From: Eopsaltria australis
Lineage: Eukaryota > Chordata > Aves > Passeriformes > Petroicidae
Reading direction: 5' to 3'
Length of the DNA stretch: 64,000 bases
NCBI GenBank assembly: GCA_034509425.1
Contig: JAVTVJ010000972.1
Span: forward strand, 1-64,000
The position numbers were made by a program, and so were the translations under genes. Every line of letters begins with the position of its first letter. Position 1 is the stretch's first letter. This document shows, in pieces, positions 33,072-44,442 of this stretch. The notes under the pieces are model-generated. The model ran no database searches, was not told the DNA's origin, and was given only the letters and a program-made list of their open reading frames with translations.

Positions 33072-33207
33072 GAGGACAAAAAATGTTTCATATGTGACTC
33101 GGAGGATCCCTTCCACGATACTCTCAATCCCGACAGTCATCGCATTGAAAATGTCGTCACCACGTTTGCTCCAAATCACCTGAAGCTCTGGTGGCAGTCG
33201 GAAAATG
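33072..33207 (+). CDS. LAMB1: LAMB1-like exon: LN domain
   Basis: It encodes [20 protein letters not shown]... to WWQSENG between TTTCAG and GTATGC, and ends in phase 1. Confidence 0.92.
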
Positions 33208-35183
33208 GTATGCGGTTTGTGCAGAGAAATTTCCGGGGCTGGGAGCTGTTTTCCCTCCTTTTGTTTAAGGGTACCTGTGGGTTTGCTGTTATCTCTGGCC
33301 TGCTGATTACTGCCCTGTGAAGGATCATGGTGTGTTGAGGAGAGATGTGTAAAACTGGCTGCTTCTGTGTGCCCTGGAGCGGTCCTTAATCTGTAACAAA
33401 ACCCCCTGAGTCCTCCAGGAGTGTTGGAAACGGCCATCCAAGTACTCTCCAAGAATCCTTTCCTAAAGAGAGCTTTCCACACTGGCCTCAGATCTCCCTC
33501 ATATTTGGGCAGCAGGAGCAGAGCAGCCTTCCAGGAGTAAATATCCCAGGAGGTGCTGCCAAGGCAGCACAGCAGGGCTTCCCCACGCTGCCGCTGGGCT
33601 GGAGCATGTGGAAGGAGGAGGTTTGGGCGCAGAGCTGGGGGCTGTTGCCCTGCCTGCAGACCTCCAATTTCCTTTTTCTATCCCAGGAGAGTAAAGCCAG
33701 GGATATCTCTTACCCTACAAGCTGCCTTCTCCCTCCTGAGCTCCCTGAATTTCTCTTCCATATGCCAAACAATAAAATGAACTGCAGAAACAAGCCAGCT
33801 AGTTAAAAACAAAAATTGCATATTAGTTTGGTGGGATTTCTGTTTTTTCTTTTAATCCTTCCTCCGCCTGTTTTACTTTTCTGGTTATGCATTTGGCATG
33901 GCTTCATAGACAAAACAAGGCAGCGAGGGTTTCTCAAACAGCAGTCCTACCCTGAAGCCTTAGAGCCAACTGGACAGGATGGGATTTCTGCAAATGCATT
34001 GGCACTAGCTGCCTTATTGTATATGAAAAAAAAAGGTAATATTTGTAACAGTTTTGCTGCCTGTTAAAGAAAGGTTTTCACTAAATCATTTTTAACCATT
34101 TAGATCAGCCTAGCAAGCTGCTTGCCTCCAGCAGCTCTCTTCCAGCATTCCAGATAATTCATGTTTTTTGCAATAGGCTTGGCAGCATTCACACAGAAAA
34201 GTTTCTTAGCTCATAAGGTAATGAAAATGTCCTTCAACAATAAAAAACAAATTATTCTTTCTGTCCAATTCATGTTTTTGTCTATTCAGGCATACAGCAT
34301 AAGGGACCATTGCTGCATACTGCACAGAAGGTTACAGCTGGTCAAAAATTTAAGTGCCTTATTGTTTTATTATTTTCTTTTCTTACCCTTTCTGCACTCT
34401 GTAAATCTTGATTTTATTTTTTATTCCTAACTACAGCATAATTAGTATCCAGCTGTTTTGAGAGCTCTTTTCACAAGGCAAAATAATATTTGTAGCAGTT
34501 TTTCTTCCTTTCTGTGCAGAGTCCTTGACCACAGGTAGTCATACAGCAGTCTGGAAAACCGTTTGCCTCTCACCATTTTCTTAACCCTCAGGATTGCAAA
34601 GCAGAGCTGTCATAGTTGCTTTAGGAGTGTCTCAAAACCAGGTTGTAAAGGAGCTTTTCTTGTGGATAGGAGAGTCCAGAGTGAGTGAAAAATGGTGGGA
34701 AATGGCCCCCACCAGACATCAGTGAGACTGAGGGTGTTGGGGCTGCAGAAGCTCGTTCTGCTGCTGCTGCCAGAGAGGGTGTGATGTGGGAGAACAGCCT
34801 GAGGCCACCACACAGGTCCGGGCTCAGCATTCCCAGCTGTACTGGGGGCTTTGGTGCCAGGACCCAGCCCGTGGTGGTCCTGTCCTTGCCCCAAATCCAG
34901 CGATGCCAGCCACAATTCTCAGTCTCAAATAGCACTGCAGGCTCAGTGTTTGGTGCTGATCGCACAAAGGAATCCCATGTGTGATACTCTTCAGCAGGTT
35001 CTTGGTTTCTCCCCCTGTACCTCAGGCACACACTAAACCATCATATTCCTTCTTCTCAACAGAGCCAAGTGGTAAAGAAAATAGTCTTTGTGCCAACAGA
35101 GTGAAGAGCTTTGGCAAAATTTAGATGTAGAGACTGGTAGATATCCTTGTTTGCTGAACACCTTCTTTTCTCTGCCCCTGCAG
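33208..35183 (+). other. LAMB1-like intron
   Basis: Intron of 2.0 kb, nothing recognised. Confidence 0.6.
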
Positions 35184-35257
35184 GTTTGGAAAACGTTACT
35201 ATCCAGCTGTACCTGGAGGCTGAGTTTCATTTCACTCATCTCATTATGACCTTCAAG
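35184..35257 (+). CDS. LAMB1: LAMB1-like exon: LN domain
   Basis: It encodes [20 protein letters not shown]..., with two bases completing the glycine codon from 33207. The donor is GTAAGG. Confidence 0.92.
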
Positions 35258-37123
35258 GTAAGGAAGCCACAGCCTTACCCTGAACCTTAAAATATGAGGA
35301 AATGAGAGGCCTCATAGTCCTTCACATCTATTTGATATTTGGGATTTGGGCTTTGTCTGAACTTTTTGGCCTGAATTTTTGGAGCTGCCAACCATTAACC
35401 AGTGCTGAAGTCATGCAGGAAGGCTGAGTTCTGACTTGTGTTTGAACTCCAGTGAGGCTGCAGAAGGAGTCATGCTGAAGCTGGGTTTTGTGTTGGTGTG
35501 TCTCTAGTGGTTGTATTCTAGAGGATGGTTAGCTAAATCATATAGTAGCAAGGGTTTTTTTCCTGAAAAAAGTTGGCCTTGGTATCAGTTTTCATCTGGC
35601 AAATGGAAAGGTCTTCAGGAAGAAGGAACATCTGGACACAAAGTGTCTTTGTTTTTTTACAAACAGATGTCTTAGAATGGTAGATTACGTCCTGTACATC
35701 CTAAATGCTCTTCCCATGTGGACAAATTAATCTCTTCGTTTTTACACATCAGCTTTCTAGGACAGCTGATTCCTCTTTCCTGTGGCATTGACTAGGATTT
35801 CTCTTCTGTGCCTTAAGGAGGTGGCTGAGGTGGAAGGTGGTCATTTCTACTGAAGCCAGCAATGAGGGACCCCCAAAAGACCCCTGACGTGATGTGGGTG
35901 CTGCAACCGTTGTACCCCAGTACTGGGGCTTGGTCTGCCATCAGGAGGAAGACTGCAAGGGAGAGATAGTTTTAGTGATGCTTTGTGGACTTTGTGTGGT
36001 AGACACTTGAGCTGCCTTACTTCTGGGTTGCTAAATGTTTTTGTTGGGTGAGATACTAGTTTCTAAGTTGGGTGATATTTTCAACCAGGAAGCAGAGAGA
36101 AAATTACTTTCCAGTTGTGACTGAAATGCTTTTGTGCTTGGCTCTGGGAGGTCCTCCTCTGAATACATAAAACTAAGGAAGAGACTGTTGGCATTTCTTA
36201 GTAGATACAAGCCAGGATTAAATTAATATCTGGTTTTCGAAAGGCAGCACAAAAATTAAAAGACTTTTTTTTTTTTAGGTCAGAGGGATTAAAAATCTTT
36301 TCAAAATTTTGTTAGTTTGTTGTTCTAGAGTTGAATACATGTCGGTAAGAAGGACAGTGGTTTATGTGAAGCAAATGCAGCCTGCCAGAGTCTGGGCAGG
36401 GCCAGCTGGAGGAGGGTCACTGGGGACTGGGGGAGTCAAATGCAGCGTGAGTGGAGGAAGCTGAACCTCTCAATCTCCTTAAAGAAGGTTTTCTTAAGGC
36501 AGCACTGAGGACAGCTGGCACTGAACGTCAGAGATCCTGCAAAAGGTCATGTGGTCAGGCAAACAGAGGTAGGAAATGCTGGGGCTTCTCTGAGCATCAG
36601 AGGTGCCTGCTGAGCAGCAACTTCTGGGCATCAGAGCTGGATGGGAAGCACTGGCAGTGGCCTCCTGCTGCCTACAGTAGGAGAGGAAGCCCATTAGGTC
36701 CTTTGTAAAAGATCAGGTGAAGAGGTACAGGAAGAAGTCTGCTGCTTTCCACAAGCTGTGGGAAAAAAATCCTTTTGTCTCTGTAAAGCCCTGTTTTAAC
36801 CCCCAGTTTTCAGAAAGGGTTTGGAATAAAAAAAATTTACAAGTTTTCTTGTTTATTTTCAGTGTGTTTAAGCACTTGGCCACTGAGTGCCATCTTTTGA
36901 AGATGGCTAGTCTATGGTTTGATGTATGTTATTTCGCGTATCTGCCTCTGAGAAGCAAGTGGAATATCATCAGAAAAGTATTTCCAATATTTCCACATAT
37001 TGGAAATAGTCGGTGCAGGGAGAGAGATTAAAATCCAGACGTGGATTGCTCACACTAATAAGACTCAATGTAAATGCAAGTAATAATTAACCAAATGAAA
37101 TCTTTTGTTTTTCTTACTATTAG
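35258..37123 (+). other. LAMB1-like intron
   Basis: Intron of 1.9 kb, nothing recognised. Confidence 0.6.
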
Positions 37124-37312
37124 ACATTCTGTCCTGCTGCAATGTTGATTGAAAGATCATCTGACTTTGGAGAGACTTGGCAAGTTTACAGGTATTTTGC
37201 ATATGACTGTGAGAGCTCATTTCCTGGGATTCTAACTGGACCCATGAAGAAAGTGAATGATATCACTTGTGATTCCCGATACTCTGACACTGAACCTTCA
37301 ACAGAGGGAGAG
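37124..37312 (+). CDS. LAMB1: LAMB1-like exon: LN domain
   Basis: It has 63 codons, [19 protein letters not shown]... to EPSTEGE, between CTATTAG and GTCAGA. Confidence 0.92.
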
Positions 37313-37419
37313 GTCAGAGACTTTTTTTTCAATATGTTTATTGTGTAGACTTTTTCTTTACAAATTCAGATTATCTTATTTTTGAAGCTGAATCTTTTGT
37401 TGTTTGATTTTCCCTCCAG

Positions 37420-37483
37420 GTAATATATCGTGTTCTAGATCCTGCTTTTCGAATTGAAGATCCATACAGTCCAAGCATTCAGA
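37420..37483 (+). CDS. LAMB1: LAMB1-like exon: LN domain
   Basis: It encodes [21 protein letters not shown]. The donor GTATAT follows one base of the next codon, which 38959 completes as asparagine. Confidence 0.9.
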
Positions 37484-38958
37484 GTATATATGCAATTACC
37501 TTTCAGGCTGATTTGAAAGCATTTCAGTACTGACTTGCTTACAAAAACCAGTAAACCACAAATAAAGTCATGCATTAGCCCCAATAGCAGTTTTGAAGTC
37601 ATATGAATACCTTTGTGTATGGCTCCTTTTCCTGACTCAGACAGTGATGTGCTGGGAAATAAAGATCAGTGTTGTGAACTCAAGGGATTGCTCTTACACA
37701 CTTCATTGGAGTTGGTACTTTTCTTAATTGATATAGGATTTATTTTCATTAAATACCCCCTTTCCCCAAAATACATGCAGTTGCCTAGAGAAACCTTGGA
37801 ATGTGATCCTGTAATTGAACAGTATTCAGAAAGCAAATAAACAGAACTACAAAGGTACTTACTTCATTATGCATTTCTAGCTAAAATCAATGGGGTCATG
37901 TTTTATTTTTCAGAGCAAAGTCATGACTTTGGAACAATTGGCCATGGTGGCACTGCATGGCTGGACCACACAGATGTGGTCATAAAACAGAACTTGATGT
38001 AGTGTTCGTGCATGGTCATGGCAATCCATGAATACAGAGGTGGAGAGATCTGTTGTTCAGCCTGGCTTAAAGAGAAGCCGTGTGGGGCATTTGGCCTGAG
38101 GGAACTGCAGTGCTCGGCCTTAAGCTGACCTCTGATTTAATATGCATTCTCAGGTTGGGTTCATGTCCTCAGTGTAAAGCTACCTGGAGCAAAAGGAAAT
38201 ATGTGAAGCAGAGGAGTGTCTGCTGGTTGCTATGAGTTTATTGTTGGTTTTTTTCTTTACTCAGCATTTTAAAGGAGAAACTGCTTTCATGGGTTTGAAG
38301 TGCTTTTTCAAGCCTAGTTCAAGGCTATAAGAAATTGCACAGGATTCATGATATCAAAGTAAACATATAGATGGTATTAATTACTGCAGTATTGTATTCC
38401 CATGGATTATCCCTCAAGAACTTCTTTGTATTTGGTCAGTGATGGGGTGTTACTTTTTTCCACAAAATGTAACTAATTATATTTGCTAGGAAAGTTGGGC
38501 GTATACAAAAGAAGAATTATTTGTCTTTGTTTCCAACTAAGACTTTTTCCAAAAGTCTCATAACTCTAATGGCTCCTGGTCCACTTGGTAGCAGTTTATT
38601 AATATCAAGTCCTTGCACCTCTTATATTTTAAAACCCCAAAGAACCAGTGTCTTTTAGGTGGTGCTTTTCTGCTTGCCTTAAACATTTGTGTGTCTGTAA
38701 TAAAATACACCATTATTTTAAATTATGCTTAAACTTACTTATACAGCTATCAACCTGTAGTAAAATAATGTTATTTCTTTTTTTTTTTAATTTGAGGAGA
38801 ATGAAGCGATGTGTAGGTGTTGAAATTAAATCTGATCTGCCCATAGGGAAGCATGCTTAGGAAGTCACTCATGGCTTCCTCCCATTCAATATAATACCTG
38901 GTAAATAATTCCAAAACGGGCTTGCTGGTTAGGTTTTTTTTGTGTGTGTCCCCTGCAG
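37484..38958 (+). other. LAMB1-like intron
   Basis: Intron of 1.5 kb, nothing recognised. Confidence 0.6.
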
Positions 38959-39161
38959 ACCTATTAAAGATCACAAATCTGAGAGTCAAATTCGTGAAGC
39001 TGCACACTCTGGGAGATAACCTCCTGGACTCCAGGATGGAGATCCGAGAGAAGTACTACTATGCCATCTATGATATGGTGGTCCGCGGGAACTGCTTCTG
39101 GTATGGACACGCCAGTGCGTGTGCGCCTGTGGAGGGCTTGGATGAGGAAGTGGAAGGAATG
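38959..39161 (+). CDS. LAMB1: LAMB1-like exon: end of LN, start of LE1
   Basis: It encodes [20 protein letters not shown]... to EEVEGM. The LE1 opening reads [14 protein letters not shown]. The second cysteine of the normal CxC is tryptophan (TGG at 39099-39101), which would leave a disulphide partner free. Confidence 0.92.
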
Positions 39162-40444
39162 GTAAATATCCACACTTTTCTGCATCAAGCTCTTCTTTTC
39201 TGTGCCTCTTTTAAGTGATTTGAACGCAAGTATAAAGATGACACTCTGTCCGTCACCTCTGCACGCTTGGTTTTCGAACAACAAAACTGTTATAATTATT
39301 CCTCCTTGGCAAACACATCTGTCACTATTGGTGTTAATCAAACACAGATCTCAGATTAGGTGATAATTGTTTTTACATTTCTTTTCTAATTATGTTAAAG
39401 AGCTGATGAAATTGAAAAATAGGAATGAAGAAAGGGAGTGTAACCTTATTAGGTCAGAGACCGATGTATGAGTTGACTTGGTTACCTTAAAATTAAAGTG
39501 GAATAGAGGCATCAAAGGCTGAAACACCTGTGAATCAAACATAACCTGTGTTCTATCAGTTGTTACCAGCTGAGAAGTGGAGGTTGTAGCCCTAATAAAC
39601 ACAGGCCCTGAAGGAAAGCCCTGATTGCCTCCATGGTATGCTGCTGCACAAGTGTCACATCCCTTCTGGGATCTGCTTTTCCCCATGATTTTTGCATGAC
39701 AAGAAGTAATAGCATCTTGTTAATGGGTGAGTTATTAACTGGTTGGAGATGTGGAAGCATGTGGGACAGTTGTGTGGGTTGTCCAGGGCTGCGGGATGCC
39801 ATGGAGCTGGGTACGCTCCATTGCCCTGTGTTTGGGTCAGTGTCTCCACCCAAGCTTTGCCTTTGGCATCGTGGCTATGGTGCTGGTAATGCCAGTGGTC
39901 TGTGGCAGCAGCTGTCACACAGCCACTGTTGGTCTGCTTGGTGCTTGTTAGTACACAAGGCAAAGGCAAAGCTTGGGGCTGATGGATAAACACCATCCTA
40001 ACTGGATGTTATCTTTGCTTTGAGAACCAAGGCAGGACTGGAAATAGGGCACTGGGCTAGTGACCTGCTGATATAAATAGATGCATGTTAATAGCTAATA
40101 AACAGCTAACTTTTAGTTCCAAGAGGCTTCTGTGATTATTGGGCTGGAACTGTGCTCTTGTGCGTTCCTTGTTTATTTCTGAAAGCATTTCTTCAGGCAC
40201 TACTTCCAGTAAGGAAAGAAGGACAAATTTGTATGAGGACACCTGGGCAGGTAAAGGACATTCCTATGGCCCTTTATGCCTTTCTAAATGCAGTTACATG
40301 GATTAAAGTCTCCAAAAGTATATGTCCATTATGTACTAGCTTTATTTTGCATTCATTGTAGAATGGTTTGGGTTTTTTCCTTTTTATTTTATAACCAACT
40401 CTTTTTTTTTATTCTTTTTTTTTCTCTTTTTTTTTCAATTAGAG
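39162..40444 (+). other. LAMB1-like intron
   Basis: Intron of 1.3 kb ending in a long pyrimidine tract. Nothing else is recognised. Confidence 0.6.
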
Positions 40445-40565
40445 GTTCATGGTCACTGCATGTGCAGACATAATACAAAAGGATTAAACTGTGAGCAGTG
40501 TTTGGATTTCTACCATGACTTACCCTGGCGCCCTGCTGAAGGTCGCAACAGTAACGCATGCAAAA
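40445..40565 (+). CDS. LAMB1: LAMB1-like exon: LE1-LE2
   Basis: It encodes [19 protein letters not shown]... to NSNACK between ATTAGAG and GTGAGT, and ends in phase 1. Confidence 0.92.
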
Positions 40566-40731
40566 GTGAGTTGGAGTAAAATGCAGAAATGGGTGCCATG
40601 AGCGTTACATACTGTTACTTGGGAACTTGTGTGTAAAATCCTTCAATGTTCTTTGGTTGACACCAGTGTGTCTTTTCTGCAGAGCTGTACTTCCCCCAGG
40701 GCTCTTACTTTACTTTATGTCTTTGTCACAG

Positions 40732-40920
40732 AGTGCAACTGCAATGGGCACTCCAACCAGTGCCACTTTGACATGGCTATGTACATGACGACGGGGAACA
40801 CCAGTGGGGGGGTGTGTGACGACTGCCAGCACAACACCGTGGGATGCAACTGCGAGCAGTGCAAGCCCTTCTACTTCCAGCACCCCGAGAGAGACCTGCG
40901 GGACCCCCACATCTGCGAGC
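40732..40920 (+). CDS. LAMB1: LAMB1-like exon: LE2
   Basis: It encodes CNCNGHSNQCHFDMAMYMTT... to DPHICE. The LE cysteines are intact. Confidence 0.92.
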
Positions 40921-41194
40921 GTAAGTGCAGCCCCACTCCACAGGGTGGGAATGGCCTTGGGATCCCTGAGGAAAGGTGGTTGTCTTGGAGCTCTTGAGTG
41001 AGCCTGGCTGGGTTTTGTTTTCTCTTGGAGAATCTGGAAATTTACCTGGTCCTTGTGCATCCAACTCACCTCATGTCTAATACTTGCAGGAGTGCAGTCC
41101 CTCTACACAGCAACTGGATTTCAATAATTCAGTGTGAGACTTGGCCTTTAATTTTGTAGCAGTTAATGAAACACATGCGATGCTTCCTTCTTAG

Positions 41195-41374
41195 CTTGCA
41201 ACTGTGACCCAACTGGCTCCCAAAATGGTGGGATCTGTGACCGCTACACCGATTTCTCCACCGGCCTCATTGCTGGACAGTGCCGCTGTAAATTGTTTGT
41301 CGAGGGGGAACGTTGTGACCTCTGCAAAGAAGGTTTCTATGGCCTGAGAGCCGATGACACAGCGGGCTGTCAGT
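41195..41374 (+). CDS. LAMB1: LAMB1-like exon: LE3
   Basis: It encodes [20 protein letters not shown]... to ADDTAGCQ between TTCTTAG and GTGAGT. Confidence 0.92.
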
Positions 41375-41620
41375 GTGAGTAAAAACATATGTTCCTTTAT
41401 GTGTGATCAAAAACTCCTTGAGGACCTGTTAATGCTGGGAGAAGTTGGTTTGTGGGATGGATTTTTTTTCCCTTTTTTTCACGTTTTGGCTAAAGGAAAA
41501 ACATTACTGTAGATTTGCTGTAGCTTGGAGTCCAACAGCCCTTAAAATGTAGTTCGCCATCTGATCCTTCTAGTGTATTCAGTGGAAAATAGCATAATCC
41601 TCCTTATTTCTTTTCAGTTA

Positions 41621-42601
41621 TGTAGTGGTTTCAGTTCACCTATTCGAGTTTCTGGCCAAATGCCAGCACACTTACCAAAATTTACCTGATGTTTGCTGTG
41701 AGATGAGGATTAGGAGTAGGCAAAGCAGGCTCAAACTTTATAGAGTATAAAGAAAGTTTATTAATACACTTAAGACAAAGAAACAAAACAAGAAAAAATC
41801 AGAACAAACTCTTCAGACTACCCCTCCTTCCCCACCTCTCCATTTCTTTCTCCCTGACAACACACAAAAGACAACACTTCGACCTCCAGTCAGTTTACCA
41901 CCTCTGAAATAGTCCTTGTTTCAGTTCATTTAGGGAGAGAAGTCTCTTTTGTTTATACCATGGATTTTCTGTAAGAAAAAATACAGTTTTTTATGGGTCT
42001 TCAGCCTCACCACCAGCTGCCTCCTGGAAGAAAGATCTGCTTGTGGTGGAACCCTCCCACACCAGTAGCCTTCCCACAGACACTAGGGTGGGTTATGAAC
42101 AGTCCACAGGGTACCTTTTTAAGGATGCACAGTTCAATTGTAGCAACAAAGAAAATCCCTTCTTCTGTGCTTAGCAACACAGGTTCTCCTGACAACTCAG
42201 GTTCTCTGGCATTGCCCTGGGACCAGGGCTCTGGGTCACAGCCTCTCCTCTCTCTTGGTTCAAGTTTCTCATCAGGCTGTACTTATTTCAACACCTACTT
42301 GTCTTTACCCAGGTATTTCAGTTCATTGGCTGCAATTAGAAACCTCACATCCCCCCTTTGGACTATGTCTTCATATATTACAGGGAATTTATTAGCTCAG
42401 TCCCCAACCATGGTTCTCCAAAGGAATTTTCAGCTTCATTCTCGAAGCACTTCTCATACACCTCCCTCTAGGCATCAGTTCTGCTTTCCTCACTGACTGT
42501 AAAGTCTCTGCTGCATTTATGTAGATGTCCTCACTCATTCCTCTCTCTGTGCAAGGAAGGATGGGTGTCTGCAAGTTTAGTTCAGGCATGGATAGAGTCA
42601 A

Positions 42602-42637
<36 letters not shown>

Positions 42638-43246
42638 CGGCATGGTGATGATCACATGGTCTCTGCTGGGCTGTTTGAAAAGGTCCAAGCTGGATGGCAG
42701 AAGCTCTCAGAGTCTCTGTGGCCTGGCTCTGCGAAGCTGGCTCAGCCTGGTAGGGCCAGCCAGGCCCAGGGTGACAGGTCAGGACCTGGCCTGAACTGGA
42801 TGGAGTCCAGCCCGGTCCTTGCCTGGCCCAGAGCAGGGGCCTGGCCCTGTTTCGTGTAGCTGACATGTCGGCTGAACTGTATCTCCCAAAAATTCCAGCC
42901 ATTTCCTCCCCCGTGCCCAGCTGCAGCTGCACAGCCGCTCTAAACCTCCCTTCCCCCCCCCGTCCCCTCCCTCCCTCGTTTGGAAGGAGGGGGGGGGCCT
43001 TACCAGGGAGAGAAGCAGGGAGATGCTCCTCTCTACACAGCAGCAGGCCAAAAGAGGAAGAGGCTCAGAGGTTCCTTGCTTATATATGAGTTTTTCCTCG
43101 AAGGCGGATCAACTTTTTAATTGGTTTACCTACATATCAATCCTTAAAACTACCTGGTTATTGGCTCTCTCAGGAAGGAAGTTGTATCACTTCTTGCAGC
43201 ATAGGTCACTTCTTAGATTTTGACCCCTCCTGACTAACCCAGGGCA
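41621..43246 (-). mobile_element. Solo LTR, 1.6 kb family, copy 5, antisense in the LAMB1-like intron
   Basis: It is the reverse complement of the family, flanked by the perfect duplication AGTTA (41616-41620 and 43247-43251). The family donor (43003) and acceptor (41969) are conserved. It contains a TC dinucleotide run at about 42602-42634 where other copies have a short AG run. Confidence 0.9.
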
Positions 43247-43424
43247 AGTTATAAGTCTCTAGGCCAGGGAAGTTTTACTGGGATGGGTGATGGGCAAAGA
43301 GTGAAATTAATTTCTGTAATGAGGAATTCAGAAGAAACTTTAATGTATATATTTAAGTTGAACACTGTCTAAAATACGACTCCAATCCTGCTTTTGACCT
43401 GCCTATTTGTATTTCCCAATCTAG

Positions 43425-43537
43425 CTTGTGCGTGTAATCCTCTGGGTACCCACCCCGGGGGGAATCCTTGTGATTCGGAGACAGGAAACTGCTATTGTAA
43501 GCGTCTGGTGACAGGAAAGCAGTGCAATCAATGTCTG
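43425..43537 (+). CDS. LAMB1: LAMB1-like exon: LE4, followed by a GC donor
   Basis: It encodes [20 protein letters not shown]... to KQCNQCL. To join 44366 in phase 0 the intron must start GCAAGT, a GC-AG intron with an otherwise perfect donor. Confidence 0.9.
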
Positions 43538-44365
43538 GCAAGTAGTTCACCATAAAATAAATTAGGAGACACTGGTGTGAGGGTGGCTGGGGTGTGGGAA
43601 GCATGGAGCAAGCCACTGTCTCTGGCTGGCTACTAGCCCATGCCTAGCATTCAGGCTGGAGAGGGCACCTTGGGATGTCAGGAGTCATGAAGTGTGCTGT
43701 GTTTTGGGGAGCTGGGATGCATGTCAAGGCAGATAGGAGCATCCAGAGTAATTCCTGGGACCATAAGGAGTGAGACATTAGGATACCTGTAGTTGCTTTG
43801 AAAGTGAGGGATCTAGGGCAGTTCTTCTGAAGTCCTTGCTGGGATGAAAGATGAAATGGTCAAGGAAACAGTGTTACCAAAAAAACTGATGTCTAAACAG
43901 GCCATTATTTTATGCAGGGATTATTTCATACACATACATTTCCATGTAGTGTTTATGTGTGCTGGAGTGTTATAGAAACACACTGTCAGATAACTGGATG
44001 TGTTTGTACAAACACTGAGAAACTCTTATGTAGCAGTGAACTGCATGGAAAAACCAAACAAGTCTGTCTGTCTGTCTATCCAGCAAGTTGCAGAGTAGCA
44101 GCCCTGTAAGGGCTGTGCTCCACACAAATACCCACTGCCCCATGTGTGGCTCTCTTGCCCTTGAAATAGTCAACAAGGTGGGAGGAGAACAGGCAGGGAA
44201 GTGGTGTTGGTGCTTGTGGGGGTAGACCCACAATCAGGGAAGCAGGATTCATGGGTTGTGGGGTAGTCTGGGATAGCTTGTACTGAGTGTTTAAAAATGT
44301 GCCTTTGGGTTAGATGGAGCTAAGCCTGCTCCAGGTTACAGTGCTGGTGATGTTTTCTCCTGCAG
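43538..44365 (+). other. LAMB1-like GC-AG intron
   Basis: Intron of 0.8 kb beginning GCAAGT and ending CCTGCAG. No repeat is recognised. Confidence 0.75.
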
Positions 44366-44442
44366 CCTGAGCGCTGGGGCCTGAGCAATGACATGGATGG
44401 ATGCCGGCCGTGCAACTGCGACCAGGGAGGAGCGCTGAACAA
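44366..44442 (+). CDS. LAMB1: LAMB1-like exon: LE4-LE5
   Basis: It encodes [20 protein letters not shown]... to GALN and ends in phase 2 before GTGAGT. Confidence 0.92.
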
